A DNA stretch of 34,178 nucleotides from an uncultured Lachnospiraceae bacterium (GTDB lineage: Bacteria > Bacillota > Clostridia > Lachnospirales > Lachnospiraceae): positions 1 to 34,178 of the forward strand of contig CALWRQ010000017.1 in assembly GCA_944383965.1 (NCBI GenBank), read 5' to 3'. Below the pieces are notes generated by a model. The model had not been told where the DNA came from. It ran no database searches and saw only the letters and a program-made list of their open reading frames with translations. The position numbers and the translations under genes were made by a program. Shown in pieces: positions 16,447 through 25,119 of the stretch (the first letter of the stretch is position 1; every line of letters begins with the position of its first letter).

Positions 16447-17492
16447 AAAGAAGATGGTCTGTCAGGGACAGGAGACGGCCCGGAATCCGGTGGGCAGTTC
16501 TTGCGCTGCTCTTTGCTGCAGCTGCCGCCGGCTGCGCTGGGAAGGCGGCGAAAGAAAAGCCCGCTTTCGGAGAGGAATACCCGAAAGAGGCGGTGGAGAT
16601 GATTGCCCCGGCCGGCAGGGGAGGCGGATATGATCTGACTATGAGAACGGTGTCTCAGTGTCTGACCGGTTCGGGACAGGTTCCCGTTCCTCTTCCGGTG
16701 ACCAATAAGCCGGGGGATGGAGGCAGTGTTGCACTGGAGTACCTGGCGGAGAACAAGGGATCGGATACGGTTCTTTCCGTATTTTCTCCTCCGGTCTGTC
16801 TGGTCAATCTGAACGGAACCACTTCTTACAGCTATAAGGAAAATACCACTCCCATAGCCAAGCTGCTGGTGGATTACGGATGCTTTGCAGTAAGAAGCGA
16901 TTCGCCGTATGAAAGTCTGGATGAGGTGATGGATACGCTGAAGGAGGATCCCGCTTCGCTGACTATAGGAGGGACGTCCTCCATCTGGTCCATGGATCAT
17001 GTGCAGTTTCTGGTGATGGCCAGAGCCGCCGGTGTGGAGCAGCTGGATCAGATCCCCTATGCAGGATTTGAAAACGGAGGAGCGGTGTCCCAGCTCATGG
17101 GAGGACGGATCGATGTACTTTCTGCCGGAATCAGTGATGTGGTAGGACTGATGGAGAGCGGAGATCTGCGCGTTCTGGCGGTTACTTCGGAGAAAAGGCT
17201 GGAAAACAAAGCCATGCAGTCGGTACCGACCTGCAGGGAATCCGGTATAGACGAGGTCTTTTTCAACTGGAGAGGGATTTTCGGTCCGGAGGATATGCCG
17301 GAGTATGCAGTTGAGTACTGGGAGGAAACTTTAAAGGCGATGACGGAAACAGACCGATGGAAGGAATACTGTAGTCAGTACGGATGGACCATGGATTATA
17401 TGGGGCATGAGGAGTTTGAAGAGTTCCTGGACCGGACCAATGAGGAATACCGGGTGCTGCTGGAAGAAGTGATGGCAGGCGGAAAGAAATGA
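16443..17492 (+). CDS. TctC-like binding lipoprotein coupled to the sensor kinase
   Basis: A 349-residue TctC-family lipoprotein. A long basic N-terminus (MKRRWSVRDRRRPGIR) precedes a hydrophobic run and the lipobox AAGC, with Cys31 lipidated. The mature part has the family features AVEMIAPAGRGGGYDLTMR, VTNKPGDGGSVALEYLA and VEQLDQIPYAGFENGGA. Its start overlaps the kinase stop in ATGA, so it is translated with the kinase rather than with tctBA. In Bordetella the TctC-like protein BctC serves as the ligand-presenting partner of the BctDE two-component system. A similar sensory role is the best reading here, but a second transport specificity is possible. It is clearly diverged from the TctC at 10699. 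Confidence 0.9.
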   Translation: MKRRWSVRDRRRPGIRWAVLALLFAAAAAGCAGKAAKEKPAFGEEYPKEAVEMIAPAGRGGGYDLTMRTVSQCLTGSGQVPVPLPVTNKPGDGGSVALEYLAENKGSDTVLSVFSPPVCLVNLNGTTSYSYKENTTPIAKLLVDYGCFAVRSDSPYESLDEVMDTLKEDPASLTIGGTSSIWSMDHVQFLVMARAAGVEQLDQIPYAGFENGGAVSQLMGGRIDVLSAGISDVVGLMESGDLRVLAVTSEKRLENKAMQSVPTCRESGIDEVFFNWRGIFGPEDMPEYAVEYWEETLKAMTETDRWKEYCSQYGWTMDYMGHEEFEEFLDRTNEEYRVLLEEVMAGGKK

Positions 17493-17493
17493 C

Positions 17494-17522
17494 TTTTGCT
17501 GAGAGGGGAAGTGTGATAAGAT
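17494..17522 (+). promoter_or_regulatory. Weak candidate promoter for dnaE
   Basis: TTTTGC (17494-17499), a 17-base spacer and TAAGAT (17517-17522) lie about 45 bases upstream of dnaE. A promoter is expected here because the preceding accessory genes separate dnaE from the crh operon, but the match is weak. A small stem AAGCAT/ATGCTT (17525-17545) follows. Confidence 0.3.
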
Positions 17523-17565
17523 GAAAGCATGACAGAAGAATGCTTGACGAGGAAGGAGAGGGACG

Positions 17566-20500
17566 ATGGCATTTACACATCTGCACGTCCATACGGAATA
17601 CAGTCTGCTGGACGGTTCCAGCAAAATCGAGGAACTGGTGGCCCGGGCAAAAGAACTGGGCATGGACAGCCTGGCAATCACGGACCACGGAGTCATGTAC
17701 GGAGCGGTTGCCTTTTATAAAGCAGCGAAGGCGGCAGGAATCAAGCCGATCCTGGGAAGTGAGGTTTACGTGGCTCCCGTCTCCCGGTTCGACAGGGAAA
17801 CGGGAGACGGAAGGGACAAATATTATCATCTGGTCCTTCTGGCGGAAAACGATACAGGATATCATAACCTGATGAAAATCGTATCCAAGGGCTTTGTGGA
17901 CGGATTCTACTATAAACCCCGAGTAGATTATGAAGTACTGGAGAAATACCATGAGGGTGTGATCGCTCTCAGCGCCTGCCTGGCGGGCGAGGTTCCCAGA
18001 TATCTGGAGAGAGGACTTTATGACAAGGCCAGGGAAGCGGCTCTTCGATATGAGGGGATTTTCGGAAAGGGAAATTTTTTCCTGGAGTTGCAGGACCATG
18101 GGATTCCGGCCCAGAAGACGGTAAACCAGGGCCTTCTCCGGCTCAGCAGAGAGCTGGGGATCGACCTGGTAGCCACCAATGATATTCACTATACCTATGA
18201 TACGGATGTGGAAGCACATGACATCCTTCTGTGCATTCAGACGGGAAAAAAGGTGGCGGATGAAAACAGAATGAGATATGAGGGCGGCCAGTATTACTGC
18301 AAATCGGAGGAAGAAATGCGCCGCCTTTTTCCGTATGCTCAGGATGCAGTGGACAACACGCAGAAAATTGCGGACCGGTGCAATGTGGAGATCGAATTCG
18401 GAGTAACCAAGCTGCCTCTTTATCAGGTGCCGGAAGGGTATGACTCCTGGACCTACTTAAACCATCTCTGCGAGGAGGGAATGAAGGTCCGTTATCCGGA
18501 CGATGACGGAACGCTGAAGAAGCGGCTGGATTATGAACTGGATGTGATCCACAGAATGGGATATGTGGATTATTTCCTGATCGTATGGGATTTTATCCAT
18601 TTTGCAAAATCTCACGGCATCAGCGTAGGACCGGGAAGAGGATCGGCGGCGGGCAGCATCGTGTCCTACTGCCTGGAGATCACGGATATTGATCCGATCC
18701 GGTACAATCTGCTGTTTGAGAGATTCCTGAACCCGGAGCGGGTATCCATGCCGGATATCGATGTGGATTTCTGCTTTGAACGGAGGCAGGAAGTGATCGA
18801 TTATGTGGTGGAAAAGTACGGCAAGGATCAGGTGGTGCAGATCGTTACATTCGGTACTTTTGCAGCCCGGGGCGTTGTACGGGATGTGGGAAGGGTGCTG
18901 GATCTGCCTTATGCGAAATGTGACGCCATTGCAAAAATGATTCCCAAGGATCTGGGAATCACGCTGGATAAAGCGCTCAGGAGCAGCCCGGATCTTCGCA
19001 ATGCCTATGAGACGGATGATGAAGTCCGCTATCTGATCGATATGTCAAAAAGACTGGAAGGCCTGCCACGGCATACATCCATGCATGCCGCAGGCGTGGT
19101 GATCAGCCGCCTGAGTGTGGACGAATATGTGCCTCTGTCAAGAGGAGCAGACGGAACCATTACCACGCAGTTTACCATGACGGAGCTGGAAGAACTGGGA
19201 TTGCTGAAAATGGATTTTCTGGGACTGAGAACACTTACGGTGATCCAGAATGCAGCAGAGCAGGCGGAGCAGAACCATCATATAAAACTGGACCTTCTGC
19301 ATATTGACTACAACGATCCGGCGGTTATGGACATGATCGGAAGCGGGAAGGACGAGGGCGTGTTTCAGCTGGAGAGCGGCGGTATGAAAAGCTTTATGAA
19401 AGAGCTCAAGCCCCGGACTCTGGAAGACATTATCGCAGGAATTTCCCTGTACCGCCCGGGTCCCATGGATTTTATTCCCAAGTATCTGAAGGGAAAGAAC
19501 GATCCGTCCTCCATTACTTATGACTGTCCGCAGATGGAGGAGATCCTGGAGCCCACTTACGGATGTATCGTTTACCAGGAGCAGGTCATGCAGATCGTTC
19601 GCGATCTGGCCGGCTACACCATGGGAAGAAGTGACCTGGTCCGGCGAGCCATGTCCAAGAAGAAGGCGTCGGTCATGGAGAAGGAGCGCAGGAACTTTGT
19701 CTACGGAAATGAGGAAGAGGGAGTCAAAGGCTGCATCGCCAATGGAATCGATGAAAAGACGGCCAACCATATCTACGATGAGATGACGGATTTCGCCAAA
19801 TATGCGTTCAATAAATCCCATGCGGCCTGCTATGCGGTGGTTTCCTACCAGACCGCTTACCTGAAATACTACTATCCTCAGGAATTCATGGCGGCTCTGC
19901 TGACTTCGGTGCTGGACAACACGGCGAAGATATCGGAATATATTCTGACCTGCCGGCAGATGGGAATTTCCATCCTTCCCCCGGATATCAATGAAGGAAT
20001 CAGCGGATTCTCTGTTTCCGGAGGAGCGATCCGATATGGCCTGTCCGCGATCAAGAGCATTGGCCGCAATGTGGTGGAGGCCATTGTGAGGGAGCGGAAA
20101 AACAATGGTCCGTTCCTGTCCCTGGATGATTTCATAGGGCGTATGAGCGGCAGGGAGATCAATAAAAAGACTGTGGAGAACTTCATCAAGGCCGGTGCTA
20201 TGGACAGCCTGCCGGGCAACCGCAGACAGAAGCTTCTGGTTGTTCCGGAGATGATGGACCAGAAGAGCAGGGAGAGAAAAACAGCGATGGAAGGGCAGAT
20301 GAGCCTGTTCGATTTCGCAGCGGAGGAAGATCGCAGCAGTTTTCAGATCACCCTGCCGGATATTTCCGAATTCCCGAGAGAAGAGATGCTGGCCCAGGAA
20401 AAGGAAGTGCTGGGAGTGTATGTGAGCGGTCATCCTCTGGAAGAATATGAAGAGGGATGGAGAAAAAATATCACTGCCATAACCACAGATTTTATTGTGG

Positions 20501-21048
20501 ATGAGGAGACTGACGAGGCCAAGGTCAGCGACGGACAGTTTGTGACGGTGGGAGGCATGGTGAGCGATAAAACAGTAAAGATCACAAAGACCGGAAAGAA
20601 TATGGCGTTTATCACGCTGGAGGATCTGGTTGGTTCCGTGGAAGTTCTGATCTTTCCGAAAGACTATGAAGCGAACAGGGAGCTTCTGACGGAGGATGCC
20701 AAACTGTTTATAAGGGGAAGAGTTTCCCTGGGCGATGAGCCGGCCGGAAAGCTGATCTGTGAGCGGATCATTCCCTTTTCCAGGATTCCAAGGGAACTGT
20801 GGCTTCAGTTCCCTGACAAGGAGACGTATCTGGCCCGGGAGAAGGAAATGATGGAAATTCTGAAGCCCAGCGAGGGAAACGATCAGGTGATCATCTACCT
20901 GAAAAAAGAGAAAGCCAGAAAGATTCTGCCTGCCGGATGGAATGTGTGTGCAGACAGGGAACTTTTGGGAAAATTATCTGAATTATATGGTGAAAAAAAT
21001 GTCAAGCTTGTAGAAAAAACTATTGAAAAGATAGGGAAAATGAATTAG
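17566..21048 (+). CDS. dnaE: DNA polymerase III subunit alpha (DnaE)
   Basis: A 1160-residue replicative polymerase of the DnaE class, which in Firmicutes works beside PolC. An N-terminal PHP domain opens with THLHVHTEYSLLDGS, the palm domain carries the catalytic aspartates in PDIDVDF (D397, D399, D401), GVFQLESGGM and YRPGPMDF are in the fingers region, helix-hairpin-helix sequence follows, and an OB-fold (VTVGGMV to VLIFPKDY) lies at about residues 990-1035. The length is normal. The ATG at 17566 follows AAGGAGAGGG. It is directly followed by pfkA, a conserved pairing in Lachnospiraceae. Confidence 0.97.
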   Translation: MAFTHLHVHTEYSLLDGSSKIEELVARAKELGMDSLAITDHGVMYGAVAFYKAAKAAGIKPILGSEVYVAPVSRFDRETGDGRDKYYHLVLLAENDTGYHNLMKIVSKGFVDGFYYKPRVDYEVLEKYHEGVIALSACLAGEVPRYLERGLYDKAREAALRYEGIFGKGNFFLELQDHGIPAQKTVNQGLLRLSRELGIDLVATNDIHYTYDTDVEAHDILLCIQTGKKVADENRMRYEGGQYYCKSEEEMRRLFPYAQDAVDNTQKIADRCNVEIEFGVTKLPLYQVPEGYDSWTYLNHLCEEGMKVRYPDDDGTLKKRLDYELDVIHRMGYVDYFLIVWDFIHFAKSHGISVGPGRGSAAGSIVSYCLEITDIDPIRYNLLFERFLNPERVSMPDIDVDFCFERRQEVIDYVVEKYGKDQVVQIVTFGTFAARGVVRDVGRVLDLPYAKCDAIAKMIPKDLGITLDKALRSSPDLRNAYETDDEVRYLIDMSKRLEGLPRHTSMHAAGVVISRLSVDEYVPLSRGADGTITTQFTMTELEELGLLKMDFLGLRTLTVIQNAAEQAEQNHHIKLDLLHIDYNDPAVMDMIGSGKDEGVFQLESGGMKSFMKELKPRTLEDIIAGISLYRPGPMDFIPKYLKGKNDPSSITYDCPQMEEILEPTYGCIVYQEQVMQIVRDLAGYTMGRSDLVRRAMSKKKASVMEKERRNFVYGNEEEGVKGCIANGIDEKTANHIYDEMTDFAKYAFNKSHAACYAVVSYQTAYLKYYYPQEFMAALLTSVLDNTAKISEYILTCRQMGISILPPDINEGISGFSVSGGAIRYGLSAIKSIGRNVVEAIVRERKNNGPFLSLDDFIGRMSGREINKKTVENFIKAGAMDSLPGNRRQKLLVVPEMMDQKSRERKTAMEGQMSLFDFAAEEDRSSFQITLPDISEFPREEMLAQEKEVLGVYVSGHPLEEYEEGWRKNITAITTDFIVDEETDEAKVSDGQFVTVGGMVSDKTVKITKTGKNMAFITLEDLVGSVEVLIFPKDYEANRELLTEDAKLFIRGRVSLGDEPAGKLICERIIPFSRIPRELWLQFPDKETYLAREKEMMEILKPSEGNDQVIIYLKKEKARKILPAGWNVCADRELLGKLSELYGEKNVKLVEKTIEKIGKMN

Positions 21049-21073
21049 AATAGCACTGGTTGGTGTATATAAT
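21045..21073 (+). promoter_or_regulatory. Candidate promoter for pfkA
   Basis: TTAGAA (21045-21050), a 17-base spacer and a perfect TATAAT (21068-21073), 35 bases upstream of the pfkA start. The -35 is weak, but the -10 is ideal and the short region is AT-rich, unlike its neighbours. Confidence 0.5.
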
Positions 21074-21107
21074 TCAGAACAATTTAAGAACAATGGAGGG
21101 AACGGCT

Positions 21108-22082
21108 ATGGCAAAAGAGGTAAAAACGATTGGTGTATTAACGAGCGGCGGTGATGCACCGGGCATGAATGCAGCAATCCGCGCAGTAGTCAGAACCGCG
21201 ATCAATAAAGGTTTAAAGGTAAAAGGAATCATGAGAGGCTATGCCGGCCTTCTGCAGGAAGAGATCGTTGACATGGACGGTCTGAGTGTGGCAGATACCA
21301 TCAACAGAGGCGGCACGATCCTTTATACGGCCAGATGTCAGGAATTCACCACTGCTGAGGGACAGCAGAAGGGAGCGGAGATCTGCCGCAAGCATGGAAT
21401 TGACGGCATTGTGGTAATCGGAGGAGACGGTTCCTTCAAAGGTGCCGGCAAGCTGTCTGCTCTGGGAATCAATACCATCGGACTTCCCGGTACGATTGAC
21501 CTGGATATTGCATGCACAGATTATACCATTGGATTTGATACAGCAGTCAATACGGCTATGGAGGCCATTGACCGTGTAAGAGATACCTCCACGTCCCATG
21601 AGCGCTGCAGCATCATTGAGGTAATGGGCCGCAACGCAGGATATATCGCACTCTGGTGTGGAATTGCAAACGGAGCAGAGGATATCCTCCTTCCGGAAAA
21701 ATATGACGGAGACGAGCAGAAGCTCATCAACCGGATCATCGAAAACAGGAAGAGAGGAAAGAGACATCATATCATTATCAATGCAGAAGGAATCGGCCAC
21801 TCCGCATCCATGGCGAAGAGAATCGAGGCAGCTACCGGCATTGAGACCAGAGCGACAATCCTGGGCCACATGCAGAGAGGCGGTACGCCTACCTGTAAGG
21901 ACAGAATGTATGCTTCCATTATGGGAGCCAAGGCAGTAGAGCTTCTGGTAGCAGGAAAGAGCAACCGGGTAGTTGCTTACAAGGGCGGCGAGTATGTGGA
22001 TTTTGATATTCAGGAAGCACTGTCCATGACCAAGCAGATTCCGGAAGATCAGTATGAGATCAGCAGAATCTTAGTAAGATAA
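21108..22082 (+). CDS. pfkA: ATP-dependent 6-phosphofructokinase
   Basis: A 324-residue PFK that phosphorylates fructose 6-phosphate to fructose 1,6-bisphosphate, the committed step of glycolysis. It has the ATP site TSGGDAPGMN and GGDGSFKGA (the Gly in GGDGS fits an ATP rather than a pyrophosphate enzyme), the catalytic Asp in PGTIDLDI, MGRNAGYIA and the effector/substrate loop LGHMQRGGTPT. The start is ATG 21108, with GGAGGG just before; in-frame codons from 21060 overlap the promoter. Fructose 1,6-bisphosphate activates HprK in the Bacillus system, so its co-location with hprK and crh may be functional. Confidence 0.96.
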   Translation: MAKEVKTIGVLTSGGDAPGMNAAIRAVVRTAINKGLKVKGIMRGYAGLLQEEIVDMDGLSVADTINRGGTILYTARCQEFTTAEGQQKGAEICRKHGIDGIVVIGGDGSFKGAGKLSALGINTIGLPGTIDLDIACTDYTIGFDTAVNTAMEAIDRVRDTSTSHERCSIIEVMGRNAGYIALWCGIANGAEDILLPEKYDGDEQKLINRIIENRKRGKRHHIIINAEGIGHSASMAKRIEAATGIETRATILGHMQRGGTPTCKDRMYASIMGAKAVELLVAGKSNRVVAYKGGEYVDFDIQEALSMTKQIPEDQYEISRILVR

Positions 22083-22094
22083 AAATTGCAGAGG

Positions 22095-22129
22095 GCGTTC
22101 CCCGGGAGGAAACCGGGGAACGCTTTTTT
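22095..22129 (+). terminator. Rho-independent terminator of pfkA
   Basis: An eleven-base perfect GC-rich stem (22095-22105 with 22113-22123), a seven-base loop and six Ts. It is strong and ends the dnaE-pfkA unit. Confidence 0.95.
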
Positions 22130-22138
22130 GTATAATCC

Positions 22139-22167
22139 TTGCATAATAGCCGGCAGAATGGTATAAT
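22139..22167 (+). promoter_or_regulatory. Sigma-A promoter of the nusB-recN operon
   Basis: TTGCAT (22139-22144), exactly 17 bases, then TATAAT (22162-22167). It starts ten bases after the pfkA terminator and would give a leader of about 125 bases before nusB. Confidence 0.75.
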
Positions 22168-22187
22168 ATCCAGGCAAAGCAAGTGCC

Positions 22188-22247
22188 GTGTTAAAAAGGA
22201 GAACACCTTTTTCATAGGGCGGAGTACGGACAGAATCCGTTCCGCCC
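22188..22247 (+). promoter_or_regulatory. Structured leader upstream of nusB
   Basis: The leader can form AAAAAGG (22193-22199) with CCTTTTT (22206-22212), or instead GTGTT (22188-22192) with AACAC (22202-22206); these pairings overlap and exclude each other. Downstream a strong hairpin pairs GGGCGGA (22217-22223) with TCCGCCC (22241-22247), with an inner stem ACGGA/TCCGT, followed by a T-rich but interrupted tract. It could be an attenuator or a stabilising leader. I do not recognise it as a known riboswitch class. Confidence 0.5.
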
Positions 22248-22298
22248 ATTTGTGATTTTCATTTTTATTATATATTTCATAATTCAGGAGGATACCAT

Positions 22299-22742
22299 AT
22301 GACCAGAAGAGAACTGCGGGAGCATTGCTTCAAGATGCTGTTTTCTGCTAATTTTTACAGTACGGAAGAGGCGGAGCAGCAGCTGGACAGCTATTTTTGT
22401 GCGCCCGAGGAGGATGAAACGGATGCGGAAGGGAAGATCCAGGTCATTCATCAGGTGGATTTTGATGAGAAAGACCGGGAATACCTGCAGCATCGGGCGG
22501 AACAGATCATGGAGTGCATCCCTGAGCTGGATGAGCAGCTGAATCAGGTGGCAGAGGGATGGAAGACGCGCCGGATGGGAAAAGTAGAGCTGACGATTCT
22601 TCGGCTTGCTCTTTACGAAATGAAGAAGGATGAGTCCATTCCGGAAAAAGTGGCAATCAACGAAGCGGTGGAACTGGCAAAGAAATTCGGCGGCAGTGAT
22701 TCGCCTGCTTTTGTAAACGGAATTCTGGCAAAGCTGGTGTAG
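22299..22742 (+). CDS. nusB: Transcription antitermination factor NusB
   Basis: A 147-residue all-helical NusB. The N-terminus [19 protein letters not shown], the central [21 protein letters not shown] and the C-terminal [24 protein letters not shown] are diagnostic. NusB binds boxA RNA with NusE (S10) and prevents premature termination in rRNA operons. An AGGAGG ribosome site precedes the ATG. It is the first gene of the run to recN; xseA begins 4 bases after its stop. Confidence 0.95.
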   Translation: MTRRELREHCFKMLFSANFYSTEEAEQQLDSYFCAPEEDETDAEGKIQVIHQVDFDEKDREYLQHRAEQIMECIPELDEQLNQVAEGWKTRRMGKVELTILRLALYEMKKDESIPEKVAINEAVELAKKFGGSDSPAFVNGILAKLV

Positions 22743-22746
22743 GACC

Positions 22747-23991
22747 ATGGCGGGAGTGTATTCCGTATCTCAGGTAAATGCTTATATAAAGAATATGTTT
22801 CTGCAGGACTTCGCTCTGAACAGGATCTCGGTCAGGGGCGAGGTCTCTAACTGCAAATACCACACATCAGGTCATATCTATTTCACGCTGAAAGACGGAG
22901 CAAGCGCCATTTCTGCGGTCATGTTTGCCGGGAACCGGAATGGCCTCAATTTCCGTCTTCAGGAAGGCCAGCGGGTGGTGGCCACCGGCTCTGTGGACGT
23001 ATACGAGAGGGATGGCCGGTATCAGCTGTATGCAAAGCAGATCGCCCTGGACGGAGAGGGGGATCTGTTTCTGCGCTTTCAGAAACTGCGGGACGAGCTG
23101 GAGGAGATGGGAATGTTCGCCCAGGAATACAAGCAGCCCATTCCTTCCTATGCCAGAACAGTAGGTATCGTTACCGCCGATACGGGAGCGGCCATCCGGG
23201 ACATTATGAACATCGCCAGACGGCGGAATCCCTATGTACAACTGATACTCTGCCCTGCCCAGGTGCAGGGAGAGCAGGCAAAATACAGCATTGTCCGGGG
23301 CATCAGGACTCTGGACGCTCTGGGGCTGGATGTGATCATTGTCGGCCGCGGAGGCGGTTCCATAGAAGATCTGTGGGCATTTAATGAAGAGATGGTGGCA
23401 AGAGCTATTTTTGACTGCAGCACTCCGATCATTTCAGCAGTGGGGCATGAGACGGATGTGACCATTGCGGATTATGTGGCAGATCTGCGGGCTCCTACGC
23501 CTTCGGCCGCCGCGGAACTGGCGGTCTTTGACTATTGGCAGTTCGAGGAGCAGCTGCGCTCCTCCCGGGAACGCCTGGAGCGAGCCATGGGACGATGTAT
23601 GGAGAAAAAAAGGTTTCAGGTTCGGGAGCTGGAATACCGGCTCCGGCTGCGTCATCCGGAAAGACAGCTGAATGAGAAGAGACAGTTCCTGACCGACTGT
23701 GAGGACCGGCTCCGGCTGGTCATGGACAGGTGTATGGAGAAGAACCGGCACCGCCTGGCGCTCCTCTCCGGGAAGCTGTCCGGTCTGTCTCCGCTGGATC
23801 AGATCAGCAGAGGCTACGGATTTGTGACTGACGGAAGGGGAAAACGGCTGCGGTCTGTGGGGCAGGTCTGTGAGGGAGAAGAATTCCACGTATACCTGGC
23901 GGACGGCAGGCTTACCGCACGGGTGACGGAGCGGACATGGGAAGCCTGCGGAAAAGATGGGAAGGAAAAAGGAGAGAGAGATGTCACCTAG
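22747..23991 (+). CDS. xseA: Exodeoxyribonuclease VII large subunit
   Basis: A 414-residue XseA. The N-terminal OB-fold (NRISVRGEVSNCKYHTSGHIYFTLKD, about residues 22-47 at its start) binds single-stranded DNA. The catalytic region has PARTVGIVT-like ARTVGIVTADTGAA, VGRGGGSIEDLWAFN and SAVGHETDVTIADYVAD. A helical coiled region holding the XseB-binding repeats fills residues 250-350. The enzyme degrades single-stranded DNA to oligonucleotides. The gene overlaps xseB by 11 bases. Confidence 0.95.
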   Translation: MAGVYSVSQVNAYIKNMFLQDFALNRISVRGEVSNCKYHTSGHIYFTLKDGASAISAVMFAGNRNGLNFRLQEGQRVVATGSVDVYERDGRYQLYAKQIALDGEGDLFLRFQKLRDELEEMGMFAQEYKQPIPSYARTVGIVTADTGAAIRDIMNIARRRNPYVQLILCPAQVQGEQAKYSIVRGIRTLDALGLDVIIVGRGGGSIEDLWAFNEEMVARAIFDCSTPIISAVGHETDVTIADYVADLRAPTPSAAAELAVFDYWQFEEQLRSSRERLERAMGRCMEKKRFQVRELEYRLRLRHPERQLNEKRQFLTDCEDRLRLVMDRCMEKNRHRLALLSGKLSGLSPLDQISRGYGFVTDGRGKRLRSVGQVCEGEEFHVYLADGRLTARVTERTWEACGKDGKEKGERDVT

Positions 23992-24211
23992 AAAGAAAGC
24001 GGATCCGGCAGCTGAGCGGGAACTTTCCATTGAGGAGATTTTTGTAAGGCTGGAAGAGGTCCTGAAGCAGATGGAGGACGGGGAGTGTTCCCTGGAAGAA
24101 TCCTTCTGGTATTATGAAGAGGGAATGAAACTGGCAAAAGCATGTCATGATAAGATCGACCGGGTGGAAAAACAGATTCAGATACTCGGCGGGGAAGGAG
24201 AGGAAGAATGA
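23981..24211 (+). CDS. xseB: Exodeoxyribonuclease VII small subunit
   Basis: A 76-residue XseB. The core EEIFVRLEEVLKQMEDGECSLEESFWYYEEGMKL has the two-helix hairpin typical of the family, with the conserved Leu-Glu-Glu and Gly-x-x-x-Leu-Glu-Glu-Ser. I chose ATG 23981, which has AAAGGAGAG before it, over an in-frame ATG at 23957 inside xseA. Its stop overlaps the prenyltransferase start by 4 bases. Confidence 0.92.
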   Translation: MSPRKKADPAAERELSIEEIFVRLEEVLKQMEDGECSLEESFWYYEEGMKLAKACHDKIDRVEKQIQILGGEGEEE

Positions 24212-25095
24212 GCGGAGAGGATCGGCTGGCAGCGGCAGCAGCGGAAGCGGAAGCCGTTGTGAAAAAGTACCTTCCTCCGGTGGAAGGGTTTCAGAAAACA
24301 GTTCTGGACGCTATGGATTACAGTGTGAATGCAGGAGGAAAACGGTTGAGACCGCTGCTCATGAGGGAGAGCTATCGCCTGTTCGGAGGAACGGGAGAGG
24401 AAATCGAGCCGTTTATGGCAGCGATGGAAATGATCCACACATCCTCTCTGATTCACGATGACCTGCCCTGTATGGACAATGATACGCTGAGGAGAGGAAA
24501 ACCGACTGCCTGGGTGAAATACGGCTATGACATGGCGGTGCTGGCGGGAGACGGGCTGATGATCTATGCCTTCGAGACGGCAGCAAAGGCGCTGGCTCTG
24601 GGAGCGGATCCGGGAAGAACAGGACGGTGCATGGGAATTCTGGCGCAGAAAACAGGAATCTACGGTATGATCGGAGGCCAGACAGTGGATGTGGAGCTGA
24701 CCAATCAGCCCATTCCCAGGGAAAAGCTGGATTTTATCTACCGCCTGAAAACCGGTGCCCTTCTGGAGGCTTCCCTGATGATCGGAGCGGTGATGGCCGG
24801 AGCGGAGGAACGGGAAGTAAAGATCATGGAAGAAATTGCGTCCATGGTGGGACTGGCGTTCCAGATCCAGGACGATATCCTGGACGTGACGGGAACGGAA
24901 GAACAGCTGGGCAAGCCGGTTCTGAGTGATGAGAAGAACAATAAGACTACCTATGTAACCCTGGAAGGGCTTGAGAAAGCGAGGGAAGATGTGAAAGAAA
25001 TTTCTGCCCGCGCGGTGGAACTTCTGGGCTCGCTGAAGGGGAAAAATGAATTCCTGGAAGAGCTGATCAACATGCTGACCGACAGAAAAAAATAA
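24208..25095 (+). CDS. ispA: Short-chain polyprenyl diphosphate synthase (FPP/GGPP synthase)
   Basis: A 295-residue trans-prenyltransferase that condenses isopentenyl diphosphate with allylic diphosphates. The first aspartate-rich motif is DDLPCMD (D84, D85, D90), the bacterial type with two extra residues; the second is QDDILD near residue 222. GGKRLRP near residue 43 binds diphosphate. In bacterial farnesyl diphosphate synthases the fifth residue before the first Asp is usually aromatic and limits chain length. Here it is Ser79, so a longer product such as geranylgeranyl diphosphate is possible. It is next to dxs, which feeds the same pathway. The symbol ispA is by context. Confidence 0.92.
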   Translation: MSGEDRLAAAAAEAEAVVKKYLPPVEGFQKTVLDAMDYSVNAGGKRLRPLLMRESYRLFGGTGEEIEPFMAAMEMIHTSSLIHDDLPCMDNDTLRRGKPTAWVKYGYDMAVLAGDGLMIYAFETAAKALALGADPGRTGRCMGILAQKTGIYGMIGGQTVDVELTNQPIPREKLDFIYRLKTGALLEASLMIGAVMAGAEEREVKIMEEIASMVGLAFQIQDDILDVTGTEEQLGKPVLSDEKNNKTTYVTLEGLEKAREDVKEISARAVELLGSLKGKNEFLEELINMLTDRKK

Positions 25096-25119
25096 TTTCT
25101 GAGTCAGAGAAAAAGGTAC

